Position numbers and translations under genes: made by a program
Shown: positions 20,901-31,129 of the stretch, piece by piece
Numbering within the stretch: position 1 is the stretch's first letter
Layout: each line of letters starts with the position of its first letter
Origin: Oryzias latipes
Taxonomy: Eukaryota; Chordata; Actinopteri; Beloniformes; Adrianichthyidae
Assembly (NCBI RefSeq): GCF_002234675.1
Contig: NC_019871.2
Location: 27,342,094 to 27,406,093, forward strand
Direction: 5' to 3'
Length of the DNA: 64,000 nt
The notes under the pieces: model-generated
What the model saw: the letters and a program-made list of their open reading frames with translations, nothing else
Databases searched by the model: none
What the model was told of the DNA's origin: nothing

Positions 20901-23900
20901 CCTGAGCTCTGAGCACCAGCCCCTCCCAATCCACAAAAAGCTGTGGGTTCTCACATTGTGACATCACAAAGGGAGGAACCGCCCCTTCCAGGGAGATTCT
21001 GCAATGCCAGCCCCGCCCCCAGGCTAACTCACACAAACACTGAGCTAGCGGTGTTTGGCAAAACGCTTTCCTTTAATGTGCACAATATGCAGATCCATCT
21101 TTGCAAAAGTTCAGATGTTTTTTTCGTGGGCGAAAGGCAGACGCACTACCGCTGCCGACTCTAGGATGATGTCATGAAATGGGCGGACCCACAAGGAGAG
21201 AAATAATAAAGGGATCGACTTATCCTACTTCTGGGTTGAAAAATGTGCTGTGAAAATAACTCATATTTCATTCAAAAATCGTTCTGTCGTGTTCCAAAGG
21301 TAACATATGATCATATATATAGATATAATTTACTTTGAAATACTTAAGAACAGCATGATATAGGCCCTTAAAGACTTTAGCCCGCCTTCATCCTTTCTCT
21401 TCTTTTACTATTGTAATAAACATGACAACATTGGTGTTAATTCCAATTAACAAAACTATAAATTAAAATTCATTTGTGTAGTTTAAGAACTTTGCCTCTG
21501 AAAAGCATCTTCACAATATTGGGCAGCAGAAGATAAGAATATTCTAATGATAAAACAATCTGACAATAAATTAAATCTTTTACAGTCATTTTGATCATCG
21601 GACATTTTGAAATTGTAAACACTAAACTGCCAATTAGCCAAGACCTCATTAAAACATTTTTTTTTTTTTAAAGTTGACTGTTTATCCCACAATGGGGAAA
21701 TTTGTTCTCTGCATTTGACCCATCCTCTGGGGAGCAGTGCGCTGCAGGCAAGCCACACATTTGGTGGATTTAACCCCCCATCAAACCCCTTAACCCTTGT
21801 GCTTTCTTAGATGAGCCCACCCTTCCATTGACGTGTTCTCCCTACCATGACAAAGGTGGATAAAGGTGGAAAGATTTCATGTAATCCATGGACACCAGTG
21901 AAGATCACAAATCATTGAAGAAAAAAGGTTCAGAGCACTGTCTAGTGGGTCTAGATGACCCAACTCCCAATGGTAAAGTGCCTAGGATAGCACAAGGCTA
22001 ATTTGTCGAGTCAGCTGGGAGTCTGAGTCCCATTTCTAAAGTCTTTGGTATGACTGGGTTTGAACCCACAACCTTACAGTTACAGGGCAGACACTCTAAC
22101 CACAAGGCCACTGAGCTGGTTATACATTTATTTAATACCTATTTAACTCATTAGAATTTCTCTACAAAGCCAAAGAATCACAGTAAAAGAGCCACATGTG
22201 GTTCCAGGGCCTCAGGTTGCAGACCCCTGCTCCAGACCAACAGCTAAGTTCCGCCGCCTTTTCTTCTCATTCAATCACGATTAGATTTTTGCTTTCAATT
22301 CTTGGACATTTATTTGTCTACAGTCTAGACATTTTTGCAGTCAGCTTCTGGGGTTCATTCATCTTTGAACTGAGCTTATACCACGTGCATGCAGGACGCC
22401 AACGGCCCAGAGCCTAACTTACTTCATGCGCATCTTTTGTATCACAGATCTATCTTTTATTTTATTCACATTCTTCAGATCTGTCCTTAAATCTGCTTGA
22501 TAAAGGTATGAGTTGGACCCTGTCTTGTCATTGATAAACGTTTTGTCATGCTCACTGATTTGGTTCAGCATCTTATAAAGTTTCCTTCTTCTGGCAAAAA
22601 CTAGTTCTTAATCACAAAAGATTTGTTTTGATTGAAATTCCAGTTTGTCGTCTTCTCCAGTATTTGTAGTTCTGACATCTATTTGCCTGAATAAAAGATG
22701 TCTTGTTGTTTTGCTCATTTTGATGATATTTTCTCTGCAAACTGTGCACAGTCCGCATTCAGAGTCCTTACCGGGCAATGTGGAGAAGAGCTGTCCCTCC
22801 TCAACTTCCATGGCCTGACAGAAAGAAAGACAGCAGTCACTTCCTGTCTACACGTTTAAATAGCGTGTGATTTGTACGTGTGCGTCAACAGTTCACCTGG
22901 TCTTCCTTGTCTTTTTTCTCATCTCCATCATGGCCTTGTTCTGCTTTGTCCCCACCTGGAGAGAACATTTTGCATGAACACTGTAAGCTGCATTAAAGTG
23001 ACTTTTCAATCTTCCTGTTTGAGTCTTAAACACAACGCTTACTTGCTGCTGAAAGGCCAGAAGAACTACAGGGTTCCTTCCCCTCATCCTGCATCAGAAG
23101 ACATGCGGTAACGTTTTTGTAAGGCTCGTTACACTTTTATTAAATACTCGTGGAAAAAAATCCTCACCTTTTTCTTGTCCTTCTTTTTCTTCTCTTTCTT
23201 GTCTTTCTTCTTCTTTTTCTCACTATCAGAAGAAGAGCTGGAATCCTGCATCAAAAACAAATACTATTTATTTAGAAATGATGGCACTTTCATGATTTTT
23301 CACCCCTAAAAACTAAATCCTGAAAAACCCTTCTGAACAGACTCAATTCATTACATTAAGTAGAAAATAACAGAGCAGAGCAGCAGGAGTTCAGTAGAAA
23401 TTCACCTCTGAATTGTGGGCGGGACCGTTGGCAGGGAGCAAGCCTGCTCCTCTTCCCATCACCCATCTGTTCACACGCTCTCCCACTACCTCACAGCCTC
23501 TCAAAAACCCAAGCTAATAATGCCTCTGCAACAAATGGCAGCAATATCAGAGCTGTCCAGCCGTACAGTTTAGATCCAGATTCCAGCTCAGTCAGGACAA
23601 CAAAGACGCTCATGGATCTGTTTGTCTGCAAGTGGATGATCAGAATGGAGCAGAGCAGGAAGCTTGATGCTCACCAATTGAAGCTTCTACGTCACAAATA
23701 TGCTCTTTGTTAAAGGGTTTTTTGCCTCTTAAATGACGACTGCTTTTGATTTGTTTTTCACACTGAGAAAAATGCTACAAAGACATGTTAAAAACTCAGA
23801 AAACTGAAAAAAATTGCACTAATAGTTTGCATGATTGAATGACTGAAATATTTCACACTAGTTGGTTTAAAGGCATAGGTATGCGTGTGTGAACACTATC

Positions 23901-26900
23901 TGTTTTGTGTACATGTTGACATGTGAACATTTTTTGCAGCTAGCAGGTGTGTTGATAATATTTGAGTGTGTGTGAACAGGCCCCGCCCTTTTTGTACTAC
24001 ATTTGAACCGTACCGTAACGATAAACAACCAGTAAACCTGTCTGCTCTATGCTGCTTCATGGTCTTACCCCCCCCCTCACTATCACCCCCCCCCCCCCCC
24101 CTCTAACATCCCTCTCTCTTCTTCCCTTCTTTCCTTTTCCGTCCGGTCCAACACCAAAGATTTTCAAACATGATTGAAATTAATAAAGTTTGGCCTCAAT
24201 TACAAAAGGGGTTTATTCAGACATGCCTTTGGTTTGTCTGAAGATTAATAACCCCTCTTGTTAAAGTAAAATATGTCCAACACAAGAGGCCTTCAGTTCT
24301 CATCTGTCTGCCTAGCTGTTGGACAGGACAAGTTAAAAAAAAAAAAAAACTCAGAAAACACCATTTTGACGGTCTGTAATGATAAAAACTAAACACAAAA
24401 TAATCTTGCATTTTTTTTACATATGGCCCACTAAAGGAAAATGTAGCCTCTGCCCTCATGGAGCTCCGGTGAACACCTGTTTCCAGCAGAAAAGTGTTGT
24501 ATATACATGAATGACTCCTGGCTCCTTTTCTGTGTCCAGCATCCTCAGGTTTCACCACAGGCTGTGTTGAGTTTCAGAGCTTTGCCAAGTCACTACAGAG
24601 CCTCACTGACCACAGATGCAGATCAGTTACTAAGCAAGGGCTTCAGTATCAATATATGACACAGTAAAGTAGAAAAGATAGAGGTTTCAGACACTTCAGA
24701 AACTATAAATTCTTCACCTAAAACATACATTTTCTTCAATTTACCAAACCGTAGTCACCTCATCTTCTATCATCCACTAATGGATTTCTTTTTGTTTAAA
24801 TTTACCAAAGTGTTTCACCATTTTCATCAGAAAAAAGTCCCACCAACAACTCCTGACCAGCTCTCCAAACAGAAGTAAGAAAAAGGAAGAGTTTCCCACC
24901 AGATTCAGTAAAATTATTCCATTCAAATTCACTTGAAAGGTTGTTTTGCTTTAGAAATGAAACAGTGCTGAGTAACAAAACACTTTTCTGTCTGTTACCT
25001 TCTTTTTGTCTTTCTTTTTCTTGTCTTTCTTCTTCTTTTTCTTCTTCTTGTCATCCTCGCTGTCAGAAGATGATGATGAAGAGGAAGAAGAGCTGGAGTC
25101 CTAGGTGAAAAAATGAAATGAGATGTCACATCGTGAATCCGATTGGTTTGAACAGACACACAAGTGGAGAAATGACAAGTAAATCAGTAAATGCAGTGAC
25201 GCTTTCAAGATATTGTGCAGGTAAAACAATTGGTGTTTATTGTGTGACGTTGTTAAAATGATGCAATAATAACCGTAAAACATTTGACTGTAATCATTGA
25301 CTGTAGAAGAGAACTGGACTGAATAAGTGTGATGTCATCCATTAACAAAAATGAATGGCTTCAGGTTCCAGGAAAATGATGTGAATTCAGCTGCCATTTT
25401 TCCGTGGGACCGACGTCCCCATGTTGGAGCCAGACATCGCAAGTAAGCTGTGATTGGCCTCAGCCGATCTGAATCAACACTTCCATGGCAACCACTCTCA
25501 CCAATCAGGACGCAGCTTGTTGGAAGTCCCCGCTCCACTTGGGAGAATCTGTCACTCCAAGGATTTGAACATTTGATGTCAGACCACATACTTTTAGTGA
25601 GGCATCTGACTAGTCAGTTTATAACTGGAATAACTTGCAATAAAGAAAAAATATGGAAATAACGGGATTGGCATGAACATGTTAAAGAGCAAGAATTGTT
25701 ATTCTGACAAATATGAGTAAAAGCTGTTTATTTCTCTATAGAGGTCTGTATGGTTTTGGCTTTTTGGGATCAGCAGGTACTTCCTGTTTGGAACACGGAG
25801 GGGGGAGAGGGTCCCTCAGTCCAGCTCTCATATACAGTCAATGGTTGTAATGTAACAAAATAAACCCAGTCATTCAAAAATCACCTGTGATACAATACCA
25901 CCTGTACAATTTAATGGACTCCACAGTGCCCCCAGTGGTAGACTAAAAATCTACATCATGGTGTAATAAAATGTAAAATACTGTATAGAAATACCGACAA
26001 AAAAGAACTGAACCAAGTTATAATCCAAACCAAAAACAAGTTTGGCTCCTTCCATTTTCACACCTTCTTTTGCTTCTTCTTCTTTTTCTTCTTTTTGTCA
26101 TCCTCACTATCAGAAGAAGAGGAAGAAGAAGAAGAAGAACTGTCTGAAGAGCTGCTGGAGTCCTGCAAAACAATTTAGAAATAAATTAAGTTTATCCTCG
26201 TGTAACTTCCATAAACGTTTTTTAGCATATTGAAAGGTGGAGTACCTTCTTCTTTTTCTTTTTGGATGTTTTTTTCTTCTTCTTTTTCTTCTTCTTATCA
26301 TCCTCACTATCAGAAGAACTGTCTGAAGAACTGCTGGAGTCCTGCAAAACAATTCAGACGTACATTAAGTTTATCTTCCCAGAACGTTTTTCGTCTATTT
26401 GCATATTGAAAGGTGGACTACCTTCTTCTTTTTCTTTTTAGTTGTCTTTTTTTTCTTCTTCTTTTTCTTCTTCTTTTCATCTTCGCTGTCAGAAGATGAA
26501 CTATCAGAGGATGCCTCCTGTGACGGATAAAGCAGGCCATTTTTGTGGAAGCTTCTGATTGGGCGTTTGTTTGCATCACTTGTATGTAAAAAGTCAGACA
26601 GTAAAGAAATAATAATAATAATTGGTACTTTATCGATCCCACAATGGGGAAATTCTTCTCCGCATTTGATCCATCCCCTGGGGGAGCAGTGAACTGCAGT
26701 CTAACTGCGCTCAGGAGGCAGTAGCGTTAAGGATCTAGCCTAAGGACCATCACTAGGTGACGTTAATTGCTCGCCATTGATATGGTAATTAACTCAGTAC
26801 CATTGTTTATCCCCCTCCGGGAATCGAACCCTGGCTTACTGCATGGTAGCTTCTCGCCTTACCAACCGAGCTAACAACAGCAAGATAAAATGACAAAGTT

Positions 26901-28778
26901 TACGCATCATTTATTCTGATTTTACCCACATACATGTAATCTTGTTCACATCTGTGGTTTTCAACAGATACTGCTGTGACTTGCAAAACTAGATCAATGT
27001 TTCGATGCGTCTTTGTCTCCGTATTTTCTAGATCGTCTCATGGAAAGTATCACTTGAAGGTAGACAAGCGGCCATGTTTGGAGAGAAATTCGTTTTCGGA
27101 AAACCCTACATCGTTTTAAAAAGTGAAACTGCAAACAAAACAAATGTAAGAAAAAGACCCAATGAGGTTGAGGAATGCCAGAGGAGACAGATGTGGTTAC
27201 TGACTTTGCGGTTTATTCAAATTTTTGTTTAACATTAAATAGATACATTTGAAATCATAGTATTTTGACTTTTTTTTTGACAAATTCAACTTATGAGGAT
27301 GTCCTTTTTATGTGATCTGCTGTGACTCACCCCACTATCACTGTCAGAGGAGCTACTGGATGAAGAAGAGGAAGAGGATGAAGATGATGAGCTGGAGTCC
27401 TGACAAGAGAGGTTAATTAGTTGTCATTCGAAACTCTGAAATCGCTGACATCTGCTCCGCTGTTGTGGAACACAAGAATTCAAAACAGATGAGTCACTGA
27501 ACTGTGAAACAGGACCCTAAGGGAGGAGGGATGTCAGTCACCAGCATGAGGGTGGAGCACCTCAAACACCTAGTTACACACTAAAGGAAAATCACAATGC
27601 ACTCACCCACTGGAAAGAAGCAGTAAACCATTGTTGCAAAAGCAACCGCTCGTTACCTGTCACTCCTGTCGGCAGGAGTGGCATTTTCTACATACATGAA
27701 AAGAGGCCACGCCTTAAACTGACAAGGCCATCCAGTCCTGACATGACATGATCATGAGCAGAGTGTAGATATTAAGCAACACCACTTGAACCTGAATTAG
27801 ATTTGGCTCCGGGATTGGCTCCGGGATTGGCCCCGGCGGCCCCGTGACCCTGACAGGGTCAAAACGGGCTTAGGAGATGAATGAGTGAAAGAAAGAATGA
27901 ACTTACTTTCTTCTTCTTTTTCTTCAGCTTCTTTTCCTTCTTCTTTTCTTTTCCGCATATATTCTCATCATCACTGTCGGGGGAGCTATCACATGAATAC
28001 ATGTCCTGTAGAAAAAGAAAATGACATACTTTCTTAAGTCCTCCGTTTGCAATATGTTTTTGAGATCACGTCCAAACGATTCATTTGAACTCACCACTCC
28101 ATCGTCTACGTTGGAGCTACCATCCAGATCCTTCTTCTTCTCCGCCTTTTCTTGGCCCGCCAGCTCCGGAAAGTCACCTGAGGAAACCTCTGCTGACTGG
28201 AGGTTGGCTCCATCTGGAGCTTTATTTATAAGAAGAAATAGGACGTGTAAAGACGACGGACAGCATTAAGCCCAACAGTTCTTCATAGTTTATTTCATTT
28301 TTAACTCCTGAGGGTCAAATAAGATGGTCAGAATTTAGAGGGAACTAAAGGAAATTCAGATACTGTGATAGCACAAAGCCAGAGACAACATTCAACTTCC
28401 TTGTTCTCCAACTACCTTAAAGGATGGGATTAAAGCGCAAAGAAATACAAGTCAGCTATTTCATTTTTTTTTTGCGGCTCTTCTCCACAAATCCTGTTTG
28501 CAACCTATGAGTTGAATGTATTTAACTTGCTCTTTCCACTTTTAAAACTGGAATCAACATTTTTTTTGTTCTTAGCTATTATCATTATTAACAAATAGAA
28601 TAGGAAAACCTAAAAAAAACAATTTTCTGTATTCATTTTACTGGTTTTTTTTTCTCATCCAAAAAGTCCTCAAGTCAACCTTAGAGTAACAGTTTCACAT
28701 TTTAAAAGGGCATTTTACAAAATACAACATATTGCAATAAAACACAGTCTGCAGACCTTTGGGGGGTGTGGACGCCAT
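14567..28778 (-). CDS. Gene A: multi-exon Ser/Asp/Lys-rich, Nopp140-like repeat protein, about 730 aa
   Basis: Not recognised by name. Coding exons in gene order, all phase-consistent: 28757-28778 (MASTPPK), 28095-28219, 27907-28005, 27331-27399, 26422-26517, 26246-26341, 26064-26162, 24999-25100, 23168-23245, 23043-23088, 22897-22955, 22772-22814, 19967-20094, 19802-19867, 19629-19712, 19455-19544, 19271-19360, 19090-19176, 18453-18518, 18317-18370, 18142-18234, 17930-18022, 17711-17779, 14567-14911. Most exons read DSSSSSDSEDD followed by 10-20 mainly Lys residues: CK2-type acidic serine clusters alternating with basic tracts, as in Nopp140/NOLC1 and SRP40. No LisH or SRP40 C-terminal domain is seen. 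The last exon (114 aa) is different: Ser/Gly/Pro-rich, ending VYRSVDSSYKKPF. No signal peptide or membrane segment. A nucleolar or nuclear scaffold role is inference. The start exon has a good Kozak context (CCGGATGG), but a more distal first exon is possible. Confidence 0.68.
15252..15890 (+). mobile_element. hAT-like element, family H2, carrying an inserted SINE
   Basis: The ends are TAGGCCTGCACAATAAATC and ATCGTGCAGCCCTA. The flanking 8-mers ATTTATGT and GTTTATCT match at six of eight positions. Related copies are at 49945-50320 and 61606-62016. The middle (about 15478-15757) is a separate tRNA-derived SINE. It lies in the last intron of gene A. Confidence 0.65.
15478..15757 (+). mobile_element. 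tRNA-derived SINE inside the H2 element
   Basis: The head has RNA polymerase III promoter parts: an A-box-like GTGGCTCAGGCGG and a B box GGTTCAATCCC at about 15530-15540. The body holds the TTGTGTCCTTGAGCCAGACACTTCCTG-type and GCCCCAGGGCAGCTGTGGCTAC-type segments familiar from teleost tRNA-SINEs, and the tail ends near AAATCCAATCCATTATT. Because it is flanked by H2 sequence on both sides, it inserted after the H2 copy. Confidence 0.75.
16580..16945 (+). mobile_element. Family P repeat, copy 2 (partial)
   Basis: Shares AAGGATGGATCTGCGTATTGT, TTCTTCCTGGAAGGGGCGGT, TTGTGATGTCACAATGTGAG and the closing GCATCATGTAGGCCCTT with copy 1. The left end is shorter. Confidence 0.6.
17090..17700. other. 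Gene A last intron, no further feature
   Basis: A/T-rich intron sequence. No exon with a proper acceptor and donor was found here. Confidence 0.4.
17816..17885 (-). pseudogene. Degenerate gene A-type exon
   Basis: On the minus strand GAC TTT GAG TGT TCT GGG AGT continues as an acidic then Lys/Glu-rich frame (SGSDDDEKKKDEASF), which looks like a gene A exon. It lacks a pyrimidine-rich acceptor, and its possible borders do not keep phase 0 with the neighbours 17930-18022 and 17711-17779. I take it as a decayed or alternative exon and leave it out of the model. Confidence 0.35.
18142..18234 (-). CDS. Gene A exon with a GC donor
   Basis: TTTTTCTGTAA on the plus strand gives the acceptor TTACAG, followed by 31 codons of nearly pure Lys with a few Asp. 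The only phase-0 end is AAG followed by GCGGGG, that is a GC-AG intron without the strong AG|GCAAGT match such introns usually have. Either a weak, regulated exon or one losing function. Confidence 0.45.
19090..19867 (-). repeat. Tandem array of five gene A exon units
   Basis: Exons 19090-19176, 19271-19360, 19455-19544, 19629-19712 and 19802-19867 lie 170-185 bp apart. All start GA(C/T)TC(A/C)AGCTC. Four end in Ala/Gly-Lys-Lys-Lys-Lys-Asp-Lys before the intron. The introns are duplicated too: TTCAAAAAGAGAGCAGAAG followed by GTGTTTA(A/G)AGTGGAT occurs after two of them. All are phase 0-0, so copies can be gained or lost without frameshift. This indicates recent unequal crossing-over. Confidence 0.8.
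20749..21372 (-). mobile_element. Family P repeat, copy 3, reverse orientation
   Basis: Reverse complement of copy 1: ATGATGCAAAATCGACTTTTTGAGC at the left and CATGATATAGGCCCTT at the right, with GTGACATCACAAAGGGAGGAACCGCCCCTTCC-type sequence in the centre. Confidence 0.65.
21672..22122 (-). mobile_element. tRNA-derived SINE, split by an M1 MITE
   Basis: The left part (21672-21790) has TTTATCCCACAATGGGGAAA and CATTTGACCCATCCTCTGGG, like the SINE at 26617-26882. The right part (21998-22122) has TGGGTTTGAACCCACAACC and CTCTAACCACAAGGCCACTG, a tRNA-like head read from the minus strand (B box GGTTCAAACCC). The MITE at 21794-21997 separates them. Confidence 0.65.
21794..21997 (+). mobile_element. 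piggyBac-type MITE, family M1
   Basis: Starts CCCTTGTGCTTTCTTAG after TTAA (21790-21793) and ends GATAGCACAAGG before CTAA, a one-base change of TTAA. Confidence 0.8.
23805..24344 (+). mobile_element. Short L1 3' end, second copy, with perfect 15-bp target duplication
   Basis: Nearly identical to 5395-5917: TGAATGACTGAAATATTTCACACTAG, the CAGGCCCCGCCCTTTTTGTAC box, poly(C) near 24067-24100, TAATAAAGTTTGGCCTC, then poly(A). AAAAACTCAGAAAAC occurs at 23790-23804 and again at 24345-24359, overlapping the tail. The insertion is strongly 5' truncated and lies in the gene A intron between exons 24999-25100 and 23168-23245, in sense opposite to the gene. Confidence 0.88.
25290..25855. mobile_element. 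Interspersed repeat family S with terminal inverted repeats
   Basis: Left end TTGACTGTAGAAGAGAACTGGACT, right end AGTCCAGCTCTCATATACAGTCAATGG; these pair as inverted repeats. Inside: GGAAGTCCCCGCTCCACTTGG and TCAGCAGGTACTTCCTGTTTGG. Related sequence is at 30095-31115 (interrupted) and, in reverse, about 49450-49700 and 50505-50560. No coding frame. It is inside a gene A intron. Confidence 0.55.
26064..26517 (-). repeat. Tandem array of three gene A exon units
   Basis: Exons 26064-26162, 26246-26341 and 26422-26517 lie 176-182 bp apart. The introns between them share CAATTTAGAAATAAATTAAG/CAATTCAGACGTACATTAAG and GCATATTGAAAGGTGGA. The last two exons share the Lys-Thr-(Ser/Thr)-Lys inner pattern. 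This array is separate from the one at 19.1-19.9 kb. Confidence 0.8.
26617..26882 (-). mobile_element. tRNA-derived SINE in a gene A intron
   Basis: Plus strand begins TTGGTACTTTATCGATCCCAC and CAATGGGGAAATTCTTCTCC, and ends CCGGGAATCGAACCCTGGC, then CGCCTTACCAACCGAGCTA. Read from the minus strand, the head is tRNA-like, with A box TAGCTCGGTTGGTAAGG and B box GGTTCGATTCCC, followed by a body shared with 21672-21790. Confidence 0.75.
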
Positions 28779-28779
28779 C

Positions 28780-29155
28780 CGGCCCGGTCCAGTCCTCTAT
28801 CCAGTAGGGCTGGGTCTCCTGTGAGACCTGTGTGCTCGGATGCAAGACTGTGGAGTGCAAGACGGTGGAAAACTGAGGTGGGTGGGAACCAAAGCAGAGT
28901 TTCAAAATAAATCCTCATTGAAAAGACCAACCAAGCTTTTTTATAAAAGAATGTCAGCAGAATTCTTTTTCTTTTTCTTTTGTTTACCTTTAGCATTAGT
29001 TTTTCCAGCATACAATGATTTTGGTTACATATTTGTCTAATGTGGACTAAAGTTGATTTTACTTTGAAAAAGGCTTGTGTGTGTGACGCAGATGTTTACG
29101 GTGTGGCTTGTAGATCCTGTGCAAACAGGTAGTGCCTGTCGTAATGTTCACTCAC
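28780..29155. other. Region upstream of the gene A start exon
   Basis: On the minus strand an open stretch (SQETQPYWIEDWTGPDG, about 28836-28770) precedes and overlaps the proposed ATG in another frame. Read as an exon after the acceptor CGAGCACACAG it would end in phase 2, which does not join the next exon, so I treat it as 5' UTR. No TATA box is evident. Confidence 0.35.
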
Positions 29156-29187
29156 TCCATCCTCATTCTGTGGTTCAGATGGAAGAG
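29156..29187 (-). CDS. Candidate extra exon of the gene A family
   Basis: The minus strand reads CGCCTGCAG|CTCTTCCATCTG... with donor GGA|GTGAGTG. If one G is supplied from upstream the 32-nt exon reads ALPSEPQNEDG, phase 1 in and 0 out. That is the same phase and a similar start (G|CTCC/G|CTCT, Ala) as exon 2 of gene A and exon 2 of gene B. It could be an alternative exon 2, or the remains of a further family member. The polypyrimidine tract is poor. Confidence 0.3.
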
Positions 29188-29354
29188 CTGCAGGCGTTTA
29201 GGTCAAACAGGTTCACACTTTCTTGAAGCAAAATTAGGTACGCTTGGTGGAAATTTGATTTCAAATGACCTTCTAAGAGAAGCAGAAGATTGTACTTTTT
29301 TTTAATCAAAATTTCCATCCTTCCTGTGTTTATAAAAAGACAGTCACGGCAGAA

Positions 29355-29690
29355 CACAGGGCTGGACTCAGATGCAGAGTTTTAAGGGATTTTAATCTCT
29401 GAAAAAGCTTTAGCTATGGCTCATGAATTAACCAAACAAACTGGCACAGGACAAAGGGAGACTCAGACTATTTAAGACATGACGAAGGGAAACACAGGTG
29501 GAAACAGGAAAGATTACACAGTCACACCTGTAGGGACCAGACAAGGGCAGGAAGAAGCAAGGCCTGAAACGAGAGGAGAGTTAGTGTATCAAAATAAAAC
29601 AGGTAGTGCAACACGAGACAACACAGGTGACAGACACAGACCAAAAGATCACAACTCAGGACATAGGATAAGATTGACGAGACATGACAA
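29355..29690. repeat. Interspersed repeat, family R
   Basis: CAGAACACAGGGCTGGACTCAGATGCAGAG through AACACAGGTGACAGACACAGACC is repeated with changes at 30231-30735 (there split by an M1 MITE). There is no coding frame and the class is not clear. Confidence 0.5.
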
Positions 29691-30094
29691 AGACAAGAAA
29701 AGATTCAAAAGTTGGTTTACCGTATTGTTTAGAGCCATGAAGAGAATTATCTTTGGAGCATGCAACATTGACTCTTCTGCTTTATCTGTTGACTCTTGTG
29801 TGGTGTTTAGATAAACTTGAAGAAACCAAGAAATGTTTCAAATATTAGTTACTTTTTTGGACAGTAAGGATCCTGATCAGCATGTGGCACAACCAAATAC
29901 TGCCAGGGCAGCCAGCCTGACACCTCAGGCTCACCACCACTGCTGTGCAATGGCGTCGCACTCTTCAACCAAGATTCGTTGCAAGTCAGCAAGCACGGTT
30001 ATGTTACAGACTGCACCGTAAAAGCCCTCCCTAGCTGGTTCCCTAAGTATTCAGCGAGGTTTTGGAATAACACATTAAGCTACATTGGACAGAT

Positions 30095-31115
30095 GCACTG
30101 ACTGTATAAGAGAACTGGAACAAATGAGTGTGACGTCGCCCATTGAAAATGGCTTAATTCCAGCTACAACGAAACAAAGTGACTCCAGTCAATTTTTTTC
30201 GAGAGATGGATGCTCTCAATGAGCAGATTGTGTCAGGACAGAACACAGATGCAGAGTTGAGAACTTTTAATCTCAGGACTGGGCTTTTGCTGTAAAAAGG
30301 AATAAGACCAACTACACTGGAACAGGACAAAGGGAAATTCAGGCTAGTAACCCTTGTGCTATCCTAGACACTTTAACATTGGGAGTTGGGTCATCTAGAC
30401 CCACTAGACAGTGCGCTGAACCTTTTTTCTTCAATGAATTGTTTAACCTCACTGATGTCCATGGATTACATGAAATCTATCCAACTTTATCCACCTTTGT
30501 CATGGTAGGAATAACATGTCAATGTAAGGGTGGGGTCATCTAACATAGTACAAGGGTTAAGACATGAGGGAGGGAATCATAAGTGGAAACAATCAGGGAG
30601 GATTAGAGAGTCAAGAAGAAGTAACAAGGCCTGAAACAAGAGGAGCGTTAGTGTTTCAAAATAAAACTGGAAGTGCAACACAAGCCAACACAGGTGACAG
30701 ACATTAACCAAAAGTGCACAACTCAGTACATAGTACATAGGTTGGTTCAAGTTTGTCTGAGTCATTGTTTCCATGGCAACCACTCTGGCTAGTCAGAAAT
30801 GAGCTTGTTGGAAGTCCACACCATACTTAAAAATGCAATCGGGAGAATCAATCAAATGTTTTGAATGTGAGACATGAGACCACGTACTTTTATTGAGGTA
30901 TCTGATTGGCCAGTTTATACCATGAATAGCTTGGACTATAGAGAAATATGAAAAAAGGTATGGCAATTCTGACTAATAGAATGACTGAGTAACAGCTGTT
31001 TATTTGTCTATAGAAGTTTATGGGATTTTAGATTCTTGGAGCCAGCAGGTACTTCCTGTTTGGAACACCATGGGGAAAGGTTAAACAAGTCCAGTTCTCC
31101 TTGACAGTCACTAGG
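30095..31115. mobile_element. Family S repeat interrupted by family R and an M1 MITE
   Basis: Left end ACTGACTGTATAAGAGAACTGGA at 30099 and right end AGTCCAGTTCTCCTTGACAGTCA at about 31111 form the family S inverted ends. A family R copy interrupts it at about 30231, and that copy is interrupted by the MITE at 30351-30556. Three layers of insertion can be read. Confidence 0.5.
30351..30556 (-). mobile_element. piggyBac-type MITE, family M1
   Basis: Opens CCCTTGTGCTATCCTAG after GTAA and closes with CAAGGG before TTAA (30557-30560). Confidence 0.8.
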
Positions 31116-31129
31116 CAGATCATCCGTGG

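Larger units (their letters stand above)
20447..22229 (+). mobile_element. hAT-like element, family H3, with three nested insertions
   Basis: The termini are CGGCGGTCTGCAACC and GGTTGCAGACCCCTG, inverted matches at 14 of 15 bases. The flanking 8-mers CTCTAAAC (20439-20446) and CTCCAGAC (22230-22237) agree at six of eight positions. Internal remnants include AAAAGAGCCAG and AGAGCCACATGTGG at the two ends. Inside lie a family P copy (20749-21372) and a SINE (about 21672-22122), and the SINE itself is split by an M1 MITE (21794-21997). All of it sits in the gene A intron between 22772 and 20094. Confidence 0.65.

Noticed and set aside
22893-23087. Basic minus-strand frame MRGRNPVVLLAFQQQ
   Set aside because: This runs through an intron between two gene A exons. 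The acidic frame with GT-AG borders fits the neighbours better.
26617-26882. tRNA-like sequence with A and B boxes
   Set aside because: No foldable acceptor stem, and a SINE body follows. The same holds for 15478-15757, 21998-22122 and 48985-49218. They are SINE heads, not tRNA genes.
28770-28836. Exon SQETQPYWIEDWTGPDG upstream of gene A
   Set aside because: Its phase does not join exon 2 without a stop. The overlapping ATG frame MASTPPK joins correctly.
17611-29000. Simple (TTC)n microsatellites as the sole explanation of the K-rich frames
   Set aside because: Each block has a GACTC(C/A)AGC start after AG and a GT end in the same phase, and the acidic part is not repeat-like. Simple repeats would not conserve splice borders.
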